This document shows, one piece after another, positions 25,288 to 34,165 of a stretch of 64,000 nt of DNA (position 1 is the stretch's first letter; each line of letters opens with the position of its first letter). The translations under genes were made by a program, and so were the position numbers. Source of the stretch: FEN-1350 sp964643355 (lineage in GTDB: Bacteria > Planctomycetota > Phycisphaerae > Sedimentisphaerales > Anaerohalosphaeraceae). The stretch is taken from NCBI GenBank assembly GCA_964643355.1, contig CAZXPW010000010.1:37031-101030 (forward strand), written 5' to 3'. The notes under the pieces are model-generated. The model saw nothing but the letters and a program-made list of their open reading frames with translations. It had not been told where the DNA came from and searched no databases.

Positions 25288-26466
25288 ATGAAAGTGGTGT
25301 TATGGCTTCAATCGATTTGTTTTTTGTGTTCCGCGCAGTGGATATGGGCCGTATGCCCTACGGCGGATCGAACCGGGGATTGTTATGTCAATCCTGATGA
25401 CCTTCTTCAGATTGCTCAGCAGTGGATGAGCGAAGGTCCCAATTGTCCTTCCGCCGATATCAACGGTGATTGCCGTGTGGATGTGGAAGATTTTGCGCTG
25501 ATTTCCCGGCAGTGGTTGTCCGGAGATGGAATTCCGGATGATATGGTCCTTATCCCGGCCGGGGTTTTTCAAATGGGGGATGCCTTTGGCGAAGGCGGTT
25601 TGAAAGAACAACCCCTGCACACGGTAAGCGTTCATTCTTTTCTGATCGGAATCAATGAAGTTACGAATACGCAATATTGTGAGTTTTTGAATGACTCATG
25701 GTCCTCCGGCCTGTTAGAAGTGCGGGATGATCGGTATGTCTATCCTGTGGGAGGGGATGAAATCTTCCTCATGTTAAAACCCACGGTGGCGGAAAGTCAT
25801 ATTCATTTCGATGGTCATGTTTTTTCGGTTGTTTCCGGAAAAGAAAACCACCCGATCGTCTTGGTCAGTTGGTTTGGTGCGGCCAGTTTTTGTAATTGGA
25901 AAAGTCGGATTCAACATCTGCAGGAATGTTACAACCCCTCCACCTGGAACTGCGACTTTGATGCCAGGGGCTATCGTTTACCAACCGAAGCGGAATGGGA
26001 ATATGCCGCCAGGGGTGGTCTGGAAGGAAGACGATACCCATGGGGGGATTCCATCGTGGCTTTGCAGGTAAACTATTGGTTGTCAGGAGATCCGTATGAA
26101 ACAGGACTCTATCCATTAACCACGCCGGTGGGTTTCTATGCGGGACTGCCCCGGTTCAAAACTGACTATAACTGGCCTGGAAGTCAGATAATTTATAATA
26201 CGGCCAATGGAATTAATGGTTATGGTCTGTATGATGTAGCCGGGAATGTGTGGGAATGGTGCAACGATTGGTCCCTGGATACCTATTATGCCCAAAGTCC
26301 TTTGGATAATCCGAAAGGACCTTCCGAAGGATACTATCGAATTATCCGAGGAGGATATTGGGGAAGCGGTTTGGCGGGTCTTCGTGTCTCCAATCGTGAT
26401 GATGGCTCTCCTGATAGTGTCGGCATCGATGTCGGTTTTCGGATAGTTTTGAATTTGGCGAATTAA
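25288..26466 (+). CDS. Exported dockerin plus formylglycine-generating-enzyme-like (SUMF1) protein
   Basis: The 392-residue product starts with a signal peptide (about 1-22). A dockerin-like pair follows (about 25-85: GDCYVNPDDLLQIAQQWM and GDCRVDVEDFALISRQWL), then an FGE-sulfatase domain (about 92-390). Family marks include MVLIPAGVFQMG, EVTNTQYCEFLN, RLPTEAEWEYAARGG, GNVWEWCNDW and the closing FRIV. FGE-fold proteins include sulfatase activators and many C-type-lectin-like binding proteins; which applies here is not clear, and an extracellular dockerin makes sulfatase activation unlikely. A GGAGG site precedes the ATG. It follows the GLUG giant by 52 bp and is probably co-transcribed with it. 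Confidence 0.9.
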   Translation: MKVVLWLQSICFLCSAQWIWAVCPTADRTGDCYVNPDDLLQIAQQWMSEGPNCPSADINGDCRVDVEDFALISRQWLSGDGIPDDMVLIPAGVFQMGDAFGEGGLKEQPLHTVSVHSFLIGINEVTNTQYCEFLNDSWSSGLLEVRDDRYVYPVGGDEIFLMLKPTVAESHIHFDGHVFSVVSGKENHPIVLVSWFGAASFCNWKSRIQHLQECYNPSTWNCDFDARGYRLPTEAEWEYAARGGLEGRRYPWGDSIVALQVNYWLSGDPYETGLYPLTTPVGFYAGLPRFKTDYNWPGSQIIYNTANGINGYGLYDVAGNVWEWCNDWSLDTYYAQSPLDNPKGPSEGYYRIIRGGYWGSGLAGLRVSNRDDGSPDSVGIDVGFRIVLNLAN

Positions 26467-26685
26467 TTCAATTTCCGCAGTTAAAGGCACAATAATGCGT
26501 TTATGAGTCAGAAACGCAGAATGGCTGGGCTTCATCGACATTCATAACCGGAGACTTGATCGGCAGATTCAGGCCAAATCGCTTGAACAGGATCGTTTGG
26601 TGATTTGTCGGGCGCGTTACGCAACGACGACGAATCATAAAGTCAAGTGTTATTTCCTACGGGGGGCTGGCTGTTGGCGTGTTTC

Positions 26686-27486
26686 CTATTCCGCCAGGAT
26701 TTTGACGGAGGGATTTCTCCAGGTGCCGATGCCATCCCACCAGTCGGGGATGGGGTCGAAGAGTTCTCGGTCCTTGAGTTGCCCCTGAACTTTATGGTGG
26801 AGGTGACGCATACAGGCGATGCCGCCGATCTGCCAGGCCCGGGCACCGATTCGAACTGCAACGGCCTCCCGCGGCCCCTCCGTTTGGCAGATGGCCCGCA
26901 CCAGTTCTTCGGCCAGCGGGTCCAGGAGCCGGTTCCATTCGGTCAGATTTTGTTGTTCGGCCTGAATGACCCGATTGAGCAGATCGATGTTTTCCTGTTG
27001 GACTCGCTGCCTTTCCGCCCGGGCGAGGGCCAGACGATTCAACCGCGCCTGGCGACTTCTCGGAAGGATATTCTCAATCGCCCCCAGCAACGGATCGGCC
27101 AGGATCCATACCACGAAGGTTGTAGCCAGTGTACCGGTGCCGATCGTCGCTATGATTTGTGAAATCGAGGCCTGACCGATACTTCCCAGCAGACCCGCTA
27201 TCGCGCCAAGGAAAGGGCAGGCGTCATACAGCATAACATAATATGGGCTGGTCGTCAGCGGGTGTTCAACAGGATCAAAACTGCGGATCACGCCTCGGTA
27301 GATCGCATAGAGATAAACGCTGACCAGCAGAAGTACCAACAGTACCGAAAAACCGGACAAAGAAAAGATCAGTAGCCAGCCGGCCCCCGCCTGCCGCATG
27401 GCGATAACCAGCAAAACGGCGGCACAGAGGATGAACCATGCCGTGCCGCCGATATGAATCCGTTTTGTAAGTTGTTTAAACTCCAT
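26686..27486 (-). CDS. Unrecognised membrane protein with cytoplasmic coiled coil
   Basis: The start at 27486 is chosen because AGGAGG lies 5 bases upstream on the minus strand; an earlier in-frame ATG at 27543 has no such site. The 266-residue product has two strong membrane segments near the start (about 14-34 and 38-62), a weaker hydrophobic pair (about 100-140), a basic, Arg-rich coiled-coil stretch (about 145-200) and a C-terminal region with a Trp-rich end (PDWWDGIGTW). I do not recognise a family. It is transcribed 37 bp after the Wza-like lipoprotein and is presumably its partner, perhaps in polysaccharide export. Confidence 0.75.
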   Translation of the reverse strand: MEFKQLTKRIHIGGTAWFILCAAVLLVIAMRQAGAGWLLIFSLSGFSVLLVLLLVSVYLYAIYRGVIRSFDPVEHPLTTSPYYVMLYDACPFLGAIAGLLGSIGQASISQIIATIGTGTLATTFVVWILADPLLGAIENILPRSRQARLNRLALARAERQRVQQENIDLLNRVIQAEQQNLTEWNRLLDPLAEELVRAICQTEGPREAVAVRIGARAWQIGGIACMRHLHHKVQGQLKDRELFDPIPDWWDGIGTWRNPSVKILAE

Positions 27487-27523
27487 CCATTCCTCCTGAT
27501 GGAGATGGTACAAAGTGTCTGGA

Positions 27524-28255
27524 TCAGGGAACTGCCGCGACACTATTGATCGTTCCAGCCCCTTGAAGGATCGGCTGGGTAATTTCGCCGATTGTCCGCC
27601 CGATCGAGGTCAAGATCGTTGGCGGGACAAAAATAATATCCCCTTCTTCGAGCAGGACATTGGTGGCCATCTGTCCTTGTTCAACGACCTTTTTGAGGTC
27701 CATCTCGAAAATTTTCGACGGTCCTCCGACTTCTTTGGAGGGACGGATGACCTGCACGCGCTCTTCCCAAGCCGAGATCAGGACGACGGCCTTGGCCAAA
27801 GCCGACAGAGTTGTCTCTCGGCCGGTATATATCTGGGCGCCGGGGTTTCGGACTTCCCCGCACATGTAATAATACTTGCTGCGGTTGCGAACCCGAACAT
27901 CGATCGGATATTCGTTGGTGAACTTGTAATACTGCGTCATCTTCTCGGCGATAATCGCCGCTACCTCCCGGGGAGTCTTGCCAGCGACGAGAATATCGCC
28001 CATGCTTTCAAAGGAAATCATGCCATCGGGCCGAATGACCTGCGTGTGGCCGACCGATTGAGTGGTTCCCTGCAGCTCCGGCACCTTCGAGGAAATTACC
28101 GTCACCTCGTCCGGGGGTTGCAGGATATAACTATCCGCCGTGACCTGGGCATCCTGCGGCTTGGTAAAGGCCGCAAGGTCTTCCGGATTGGCCGAAAAAC
28201 AACCCGTCAGCGCGATCGCCAGAACGAATCCCATCATCGCTATCGAAATCCGCAT
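27524..28255 (-). CDS. Polysaccharide export lipoprotein, Wza-like
   Basis: The 243-residue protein begins with a lipoprotein signal (ALTGC lipobox, Cys near residue 19). It shows the poly-export core: LQPPDEVTVIS, VIRPDGMISFESMGDILVAGKTPREV and a later SLBB-like section (YYMCGEVRNPGAQIYTG). These proteins form the outer-membrane exit for exopolysaccharide with a Wzc-type kinase; such a kinase is encoded at 9975. GGGACAGG precedes the ATG. Only the export lipoprotein and its membrane neighbour sit in this operon, on the opposite strand and 10 kb away from the main polymer operon, so the pairing with that operon is inferred. Confidence 0.9.
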   Translation of the reverse strand: MRISIAMMGFVLAIALTGCFSANPEDLAAFTKPQDAQVTADSYILQPPDEVTVISSKVPELQGTTQSVGHTQVIRPDGMISFESMGDILVAGKTPREVAAIIAEKMTQYYKFTNEYPIDVRVRNRSKYYYMCGEVRNPGAQIYTGRETTLSALAKAVVLISAWEERVQVIRPSKEVGGPSKIFEMDLKKVVEQGQMATNVLLEEGDIIFVPPTILTSIGRTIGEITQPILQGAGTINSVAAVP

Positions 28256-28484
28256 ACCTGTCCCTTTCGATCTACATTATCATTCCATTCAAACCAGAAC
28301 CGGTATCCTTTTCATCGGCATTTTGGGCGATTCGAATCATTCGATTTATGGTATCCTGTTGTTTGGTCGCTGTCAAAGGACGAATTTGTTGGATTTTATT
28401 ATCGGACCCGCGACGCTTTCCTTTTGGATACGAACGGGATACGATATGGGGCGTACAAAAAGCGAAATTTTGAAAGGATCCATT

Positions 28485-29123
28485 ATGGCCAGATTGCTGT
28501 ATATCCAATCGTCTCCCCGTGGAGAAAGGTCCCATTCCCAATCGATCGCAGAAGCGTTTCTTGACGAATATCGCCGTCGGAATCCGACCAGCTCGATCGA
28601 TGTCCTGAATGTGTTCACGGAAGGGCTTCCTCCGTTCGACGGTCCGGTTGTCCAGGCCAAATACAACATCCTTCATGGACGACCCCATTCGGACGAAGAC
28701 AAGCGGGCCTGGAATGCGGTCGAGACCGTCATCGATCGTTTCAAAGCCGCCGATCGTTACTTATTGGCCGTGCCGATGTGGAACTTTGGTATTCCCTATC
28801 GGCTCAAACAGTATCTGGATCTGATCATCCAGCCGGGCTATACCTTTGGTTTTTCGCCCGAAAAGGGATACTACGGCCTGGTAACCGGCAAGCCCTTGGT
28901 TGTCGTTTATGCCCGCGGGGGGGAATATCCCGAAGGCACCCCTTATGAATCCTTCGATTTGCAAAAGCGGTATGTCGAACTGGCATTCCACCATATGGGC
29001 TTTACGGATATCCGATCGATTGTCTTGGAACCGACACTTCGCGGAACCGCCGAAGAGATTGAAACCCGCAAGCGGACGCTGATGCTTGAGGCCCGTCGTC
29101 TGGCGGCCGCTATTTCCGTTTGA
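28485..29123 (+). CDS. azoR: FMN-dependent NADH-azoreductase / quinone reductase
   Basis: The 212-residue flavodoxin-like enzyme transfers two electrons from NADH to azo dyes or quinones and probably protects against quinone stress. Typical AzoR features are IQSSPRGERSHS (FMN phosphate loop), VPMWNFGIPYRLKQYLD and YARGGEY. The ATG at 28485 follows GAAAGGATC; an open frame extends further upstream without a site. The length matches the family (about 200). It ends 94 bp before pheT. Confidence 0.9.
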   Translation: MARLLYIQSSPRGERSHSQSIAEAFLDEYRRRNPTSSIDVLNVFTEGLPPFDGPVVQAKYNILHGRPHSDEDKRAWNAVETVIDRFKAADRYLLAVPMWNFGIPYRLKQYLDLIIQPGYTFGFSPEKGYYGLVTGKPLVVVYARGGEYPEGTPYESFDLQKRYVELAFHHMGFTDIRSIVLEPTLRGTAEEIETRKRTLMLEARRLAAAISV

Positions 29124-29217
29124 CATTGCCCGGTTTATCGCGTATCCTGAAAATCCGGAACAGGTTCCGAAAGGAATCAATTTGTCACAAACGGATTCGT
29201 GGGAGTCATTGACGGGC

Positions 29218-31230
29218 ATGAAAATATCGCTGAACTGGCTGAATGAATATGTGGATGTGGATCGGTCGGCCGAGCAGGTCGCCGAGATTCTCAGCAATCT
29301 GGGCCTGCCCAATGAGGGCATCAGCGTCGTGGACGGCGACCCCGTGATCGACCTGGAGGTCACCAGCAACCGCGGGGATTGCCTCAGCCACATCGGCGTG
29401 GCCCGCGAACTGGCCGCGGCGACCGGAAAAAAACTGCGGATCCCCAAGGTCAATCTTCCCTTCAGCGATCGCGACATCAGCGAATTCGTCGATGTCCGCA
29501 TCGAGCACAAAGAAGGATGCGGCCGCTATACCGCTCGGGCAATCACGGGCGTGAAAGTCGGACCCTCGCCGGACTGGATGCGAAAGCGTCTGGAGGCCGT
29601 CGGCTTGCGCAGCGTCAACAATGTCGTTGATGCGACCAACTATGCCATGATGGAGATCGGTCAGCCGCCGCACGCGTTCGACTATGACAAGCTGAACGGC
29701 AAAAAGATTTTCATCCGCAAGGCCAAGCCCGGCGAGCAGATCGTCAGCATTGACGGGACTCAGTGCAAACTCACCGAATCCATGCTGGTTATTGCAGACC
29801 CATGCGGGCCGGTGGCCGTTGCCGGGGTGATGGGAGGGCTGGCGACTGAAATCAGCGATACGACCACGACCGTCCTGCTGGAAGAAGCGCACTTTGATCC
29901 GGTCACGATCCGTTCAACGGCGCGGCGACTGTCGCTCAGTTCGGAGGCCTCATTCCGTTTCGAACGGCAGGTCGATATCGAAATGATCGACTTTGCGTCC
30001 CAGCGATGCGCCGAACTGATCGTTCAGGTTGCCGGCGGTCAGGTCGCCAAAGGCGTTGCCGACGATTATCATGCAAAACCCGATCCGATCACCGTCGGTA
30101 TGCGACTGTCGCGGGTGAAAAAATTGCTCGGCGTCGAGGTTCCCAGGGACCGGATTATGAAAATTTTATCGGCTCTCGGCCTGCAGCCGGAGGCCCGAAA
30201 CGACGAGCTGATTGTCTGTACAATTCCCTCCTGGCGGCATGATCTCTATCGCGAAGCGGACTTGATTGAAGAGATCGCCCGTTGTCACGGATATGACAAG
30301 ATTCCGGTTGAAAAACGGATTGTCATCGAAGTCGCGGTTCCCGAGCCGCGACAGCGCCTGGCCGGACGAGTCCGGAATTTCCTGAACGGCTGCGGCTATT
30401 TCGAGACGATCAATGTTACCTTTGTCGAGGATTCCGTCGCGCAATCGTTTTCCGATTCGGCCGAGCCGCCCCTTCGGGTCCTGCACGAATCCCGCAAGCA
30501 GGCCAACCAGCTTCGCCGTTCGCTGATCGGGCCTCTCGTCCAGGTCGTCAGAACCAATCACCACGCGGGCAACCGGGATTGCCGGTTCTATGAACTGGCG
30601 GATACCTTCCGTCCCGCTCCCGGTTCGGAGCTTCCGGAGGAACGGCCGAAGATTGGATTGATCTGCGAGGGAGAGTTTCGCGATATACGCGGGACCATCG
30701 AAGGTCTGGTCGCCATGGTCCACGCGCAGACTCCGCTGCGATTTGAGTCGGTGGATCTGTTGTGGGCCTCGGTTGCGGCGAAGGTCTTCGCCGGCGACAA
30801 AGAGATCGGCGTTGCGGGGATGCTGTCGGGGGCCGTGCTCAAGTCCTTCGACCTGGAGGATTCGGTTATCTGCGCCGCCGAGATCGACTTTCTATCGCTG
30901 CTGGACCTGTCCGGAAAGACGACGAAATTCAAACCCATCCCCCGGTTTCCGGCGATTACCCGCGATTTGTCGCTGATTCTCGACGAGCCGATCCGCTGGT
31001 CCCAGATCGAGCAAACGGTCCGCAGCAAGGCGCCGACCGAACTCGAGGAAGTTTTGTTTGTCGGCATCTATCGGGGCAAACCCATCCCCGCCGGGAAAAA
31101 GAGCGTGACTTTGTCTCTGCGATTCCGCGACGAGCAGGGAACCCTGCAACATGAGACCGTGGATGGATTCGAAAAAAATATTGTGGCACAACTGACGGCC
31201 GATCTGAAGGCCGAATTGCGGACGGCCTGA
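29218..31230 (+). CDS. pheT: Phenylalanyl-tRNA synthetase beta chain, short form
   Basis: I start at the ATG at 29218, giving the canonical MKISLNWLNEYVDVD. The 670-residue protein goes straight from the first helix region (VAEILSNLGLPNEGISVV) to the B1/B3 core (VTSNRGDCLSHIGVAREL), then B5, the catalytic-like domain and a C-terminal ferredoxin-fold anticodon-binding domain (ITRDLSLILDE). The tRNA-binding EMAP/OB domain of about 110 residues, normally inserted near residue 40 of the roughly 800-residue bacterial form, is missing. This is a clean in-frame absence, probably lineage-specific. No pheS lies next to it, which is unusual compared with many bacteria. Confidence 0.95.
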   Translation: MKISLNWLNEYVDVDRSAEQVAEILSNLGLPNEGISVVDGDPVIDLEVTSNRGDCLSHIGVARELAAATGKKLRIPKVNLPFSDRDISEFVDVRIEHKEGCGRYTARAITGVKVGPSPDWMRKRLEAVGLRSVNNVVDATNYAMMEIGQPPHAFDYDKLNGKKIFIRKAKPGEQIVSIDGTQCKLTESMLVIADPCGPVAVAGVMGGLATEISDTTTTVLLEEAHFDPVTIRSTARRLSLSSEASFRFERQVDIEMIDFASQRCAELIVQVAGGQVAKGVADDYHAKPDPITVGMRLSRVKKLLGVEVPRDRIMKILSALGLQPEARNDELIVCTIPSWRHDLYREADLIEEIARCHGYDKIPVEKRIVIEVAVPEPRQRLAGRVRNFLNGCGYFETINVTFVEDSVAQSFSDSAEPPLRVLHESRKQANQLRRSLIGPLVQVVRTNHHAGNRDCRFYELADTFRPAPGSELPEERPKIGLICEGEFRDIRGTIEGLVAMVHAQTPLRFESVDLLWASVAAKVFAGDKEIGVAGMLSGAVLKSFDLEDSVICAAEIDFLSLLDLSGKTTKFKPIPRFPAITRDLSLILDEPIRWSQIEQTVRSKAPTELEEVLFVGIYRGKPIPAGKKSVTLSLRFRDEQGTLQHETVDGFEKNIVAQLTADLKAELRTA

Positions 31231-31372
31231 TCCGGATTTCGTAAATCGTGTCAGGATCGCCGTTTGCAAAAATGTTATATCAGTATCCACAGAATCCATT
31301 ATAGTCGACTTCCGGTAATCGAAAATCATTAAACTTTCGCTTTGCCTTTTGCCGACGGTTACGGTAGAAGTA

Positions 31373-31569
31373 CATTGCAGGTTGACCCCTGCGGTGTGCG
31401 TAGAGGCAGACGATTGAAAGAACCTATACCCTCATTAGGGGAAGTCGGACCTTACAGCGCCGCTCATGCCCCTGGCGGGACGATGCGGACTTATGCAACG
31501 ACTGCCCACCTTAATTCGAGGGTTCTTCATGACATGTCTTTACGGCATCGGCGGAGGTACCTTGCAATG
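31373..31569 (+). ncRNA. ssrS: 6S-like RNA candidate
   Basis: A non-coding stretch of about 197 bases is closed by a stem (31373-31379 with 31563-31569, CATTGCA/TGCAATG, extended by GGT/ACC after a bulge) and ends directly in a terminator. Inside, 31418-31424 pairs with 31521-31527 (AAGAACC/GGTTCTT), and local hairpins flank the middle, giving one long rod with a central open region. Blocks in the 3' half such as CCCACCTTAA followed by AGGGTTC and GGCATC followed by CGGAG line up by eye with E. coli 6S RNA. 6S RNA binds the housekeeping RNA polymerase. The call rests on shape and partial sequence similarity only. Confidence 0.6.
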
Positions 31570-31598
31570 AAAAGGTTCGTCCCAGACGAACCTTTTTT
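31570..31598 (+). terminator. Rho-independent terminator of the 6S-like RNA
   Basis: AAAAGGTTCGT (31570-31580) pairs with ACGAACCTTTT after a 5-base loop and runs into T6. Confidence 0.95.
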
Positions 31599-31814
31599 CG
31601 TGCGCTGATCTTTCCCGCCTCGTGGTGGATCGATATTCCTTTCCATCTTGTCAATCCCCCAATGGCGTCTGAATCATGGTCGGGTTCTCCCATCGTCCAT
31701 CGCCAACGGCTTACGATCGGAATAATGGTCAGTGTCGCAAATCCGGTTGCCGAAACCGAGGGGGACGGTATAATCCACATAGAACAAGAAATGCCAAACC
31801 CATGGGAGATGGAT

Positions 31815-32270
31815 ATGATATCGTTTCAGTCGATAGAGGAAGTGCTGGAATATGCGATCGGCCAGGAACAGGAAGCGGCTGACTTTTACCGGAATCTGGC
31901 CGGCAAGACCCGCGATGCGGCGATGGCTCAAGCGTTGGAGGAGTTTTCCAGGGAAGAACTGGGGCACAAGGCCAAACTGGAATCCGTCCAGCGCGGATCG
32001 GCGAGTCTGCCTTCGAAGGAGAAGATCCGGACACTGGGGATCGCCGAGTTTGTCGTCGATATCGAGCCGTCGGCCCAGATGGAATACAAGGATATTCTGC
32101 TGATGGCGATGAAAAAGGAAAAACAGGCCTACACCTTGTATACCCGGCTTGGAGATCAATGCACCGACCCGGCAATGCGGCAGTTGTTTCACGGGTTGGC
32201 TCAGGAAGAGGCCAAACACAAGCTGCGGTTTGAGCTGGAATATGATCAGATTGTGATGAAGGAAAACTGA
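31815..32270 (+). CDS. Ferritin-like / rubrerythrin-family diiron protein
   Basis: The start at 31815 has GGGAG six bases upstream. The 151-residue four-helix protein carries the two diiron-binding E...ExxH sets: EQEAADFY with REELGHKAKLE, and EKQAYTLYTRL with QEEAKHKLRFE. It lacks the C-terminal rubredoxin domain of classical rubrerythrin. Such erythrin-like proteins handle peroxide or iron, mostly in anaerobes. It lies 38 bp upstream of xseA, and they may share a transcript. The sequence before 31815 is open but probably untranslated. Confidence 0.9.
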   Translation: MISFQSIEEVLEYAIGQEQEAADFYRNLAGKTRDAAMAQALEEFSREELGHKAKLESVQRGSASLPSKEKIRTLGIAEFVVDIEPSAQMEYKDILLMAMKKEKQAYTLYTRLGDQCTDPAMRQLFHGLAQEEAKHKLRFELEYDQIVMKEN

Positions 32271-32308
32271 GGGCGGAATGTCGGTATCCGGGTCCGGGGC
32301 AAGCGAGG

Positions 32309-33715
32309 ATGGCAAGCAGGAAAGAAACGCGGATTTACTCGGTCGTGGAGGTGACGACGCTGGTGAAGGTCGCGCTGGAGGAAAAACTGCCCGGGCGATT
32401 GACTGTGGCCGGTCAGATCGGCGATTTTCGGCAAGTATCCAGCGGTCATTGCTATTTCACGCTCAAGGATGCCGAGTCAGTGCTTGCATGTGTGATGTGG
32501 AAGAGCGATTTTCGCGAGGTCAAGTTCCGTCCGGAAACGGGGCTTGCGGTGATTGCAACGGGCCATATCGATGTCTATCTTCCCGGGGGACGGTATCAGT
32601 TTTACGCCGATCGGCTCCAACCGGCCGGGGTGGGTTCGCTCCAGTTGGCATTCGAGCAGTTGGTCAAGCGACTGGCGACCGAGGGTCTGTTTGACGAGGC
32701 CCGGAAAAAACCGCTGCCGCGGTATCCGATGCGGATCGGGATCGTGACCAGTCCGACGGGTGCGGCGATAGTCGATATCGTGGACAGTATTTATGCTCGA
32801 TGGCCCTGTGCCAAGCTCTTTTTGTATCCGGTATCGGTGCAGGGAGAGACGGCTGCCGGCGAGATCGCCGCAGCGATCGGCCAGATCAATCGGCGGAACA
32901 AGCGGCTGGGGCTGGAGGTGCTGATCGTCGGACGAGGGGGCGGGTCGCTGGAGGATTTGTGGGCGTTCAACGAGGAGGTCGTCGCGCGGGCAATCGCGGC
33001 GTCGAAGATTCCCATCATCAGCGCCGTCGGCCACGAAATCGACATGACGGTTGCCGATTTTGTCGCCGATGCGCGCGCCTCGACGCCCACAAAGGCGGGC
33101 GTGATTGCAGTTCCGGATCGCGCAGAAGTGTTGGAAGGGATCGACGCATTGGGACGGCGAATCCGCCGGAATCTGCACGGACGGATGGAACTGGCCCGGC
33201 ATCAGATTGGGGCTATGGCAACCAGCGCCATTCTGAAGACGCCTCGATGGGTCGTCTCGACGGCGGCCCAGCGAATCGACGAACTTGCCTTGCGAGTCGG
33301 ACAAGCGGTGAAAGGACGAGTGGGGAGTTTGCGGGAATCGCTGCGGGGTCGTCTCGACGAGATCCAGCGGATCGAACCGCATCGTTTGTTGGGCGAAAAG
33401 CGTTTGCAGCTTCATCGGCTCCAAGACGCCGCGAGGGCGGCGATGACGGCGGTGGCGGGCAAAAAGAGGTTGATTTTGACCGCTGTCGAGAATAGAGTAT
33501 CGGGGCTGGACCCGCGGGCGGTGTTGGGGCGGGGTTATAGCATTACGATCGGCCGGGACAGCGGCCGGGTGATTACCTCGGCCGGACAGGTGCGAGTCGG
33601 CGAAGCGATCATTACGGAACTGGCTGATCGGCAGCGGATCGACAGCCGCGTGGAAGGTATTCAGACCGGATCGGACGGCCGGAGCGAGCATGGCACAGAA
33701 GAAAGCAAAACCTGA
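32309..33715 (+). CDS. xseA: Exodeoxyribonuclease VII large subunit
   Basis: The 468-residue protein has an N-terminal OB fold (SVVEVTTLVKVALEE through CYFTLKD), the catalytic core with GIVTSPTGAAIVDI, VGRGGGSLEDLWAFNEE and ISAVGHEIDMTVADFVAD, and a long helical arm that bundles small subunits. It degrades single-stranded DNA to oligonucleotides. The ATG at 32309 follows GCGAGG. Its 3' end overlaps xseB by 26 bases, as expected for the pair. Confidence 0.96.
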   Translation: MASRKETRIYSVVEVTTLVKVALEEKLPGRLTVAGQIGDFRQVSSGHCYFTLKDAESVLACVMWKSDFREVKFRPETGLAVIATGHIDVYLPGGRYQFYADRLQPAGVGSLQLAFEQLVKRLATEGLFDEARKKPLPRYPMRIGIVTSPTGAAIVDIVDSIYARWPCAKLFLYPVSVQGETAAGEIAAAIGQINRRNKRLGLEVLIVGRGGGSLEDLWAFNEEVVARAIAASKIPIISAVGHEIDMTVADFVADARASTPTKAGVIAVPDRAEVLEGIDALGRRIRRNLHGRMELARHQIGAMATSAILKTPRWVVSTAAQRIDELALRVGQAVKGRVGSLRESLRGRLDEIQRIEPHRLLGEKRLQLHRLQDAARAAMTAVAGKKRLILTAVENRVSGLDPRAVLGRGYSITIGRDSGRVITSAGQVRVGEAIITELADRQRIDSRVEGIQTGSDGRSEHGTEESKT

Positions 33716-34001
33716 AGACTTGGCGGGTCTGTCGTTTGAGCAGGCCATCGACGAACTCAACAAAGTTGTCTCGCAGATCGAGGACGGCCGCGTCCCGTTA
33801 CAAGACTGTATCGATCAGTACGAGCGGGGCATGGCCTTGATCCGCCATTGCCGGATGATCCTGCAGGCGGCGGAAAAACGGATCGAACAGATCTCCGCCG
33901 AAAAAAAACATTCCCCCGCCGAAATGAAACCGGAAACCGAAACGGCGGAAGACGAAAAAACCGACGATAAGAGCGAAGACAAACAAACTGGCCTTTTTTA
34001 A
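33690..34001 (+). CDS. xseB: Exodeoxyribonuclease VII small subunit
   Basis: The first 70 residues show the family pattern LSFEQAIDELNKVVSQIEDG and LEQ-like helices that coat the XseA arm. A charged tail of about 30 residues (Glu, Lys and Asp-rich) follows and ends in TGLF. The gene overlaps xseA by 26 bases, with AGCGAGC before the ATG. The tail is longer than in the usual 75-80-residue subunit. Confidence 0.95.
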   Translation: MAQKKAKPEDLAGLSFEQAIDELNKVVSQIEDGRVPLQDCIDQYERGMALIRHCRMILQAAEKRIEQISAEKKHSPAEMKPETETAEDEKTDDKSEDKQTGLF

Positions 34002-34031
34002 GACACCCATTCATACGGCCGGGACATTCCC

Positions 34032-34115
34032 GCGAGCGTGGCGGAATTGGCAGACGCGCAAGGTTTAGGTCCTTGTATCCGAAAGGATGTGTGGGTTCAA
34101 CTCCCTCCGCTCGCA
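34032..34115 (+). tRNA. tRNA-Leu (anticodon UAG)
   Basis: A 7-bp acceptor stem (GCGAGCG with CGCTCGC), D arm, anticodon stem CAAGG/CCTTG with loop TTTAGGT, a variable arm stem ATCC/GGAT typical of class II tRNAs, and T loop TTCAACT are all present. The discriminator is A at 34115, and CCA is not encoded. The T stem has one T-T mismatch (GTGGG against CCCTC). The tRNA lies 30 bp after xseB. Confidence 0.96.
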
Positions 34116-34127
34116 AATTATTACTCC

Positions 34128-34165
34128 ATAAGGACTTATGTCAATAATAAGTCCTTATTTTTTTG
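34128..34165 (+). terminator. Rho-independent terminator after tRNA-Leu
   Basis: ATAAGGACTTAT (34128-34139) pairs with ATAAGTCCTTAT (34147-34158) across a 7-base loop, followed by a T run. Confidence 0.93.

Noticed and set aside
32477..33763. Long antisense frame across xseA
   Set aside because: Antisense to a clear housekeeping gene, with no signal for translation.
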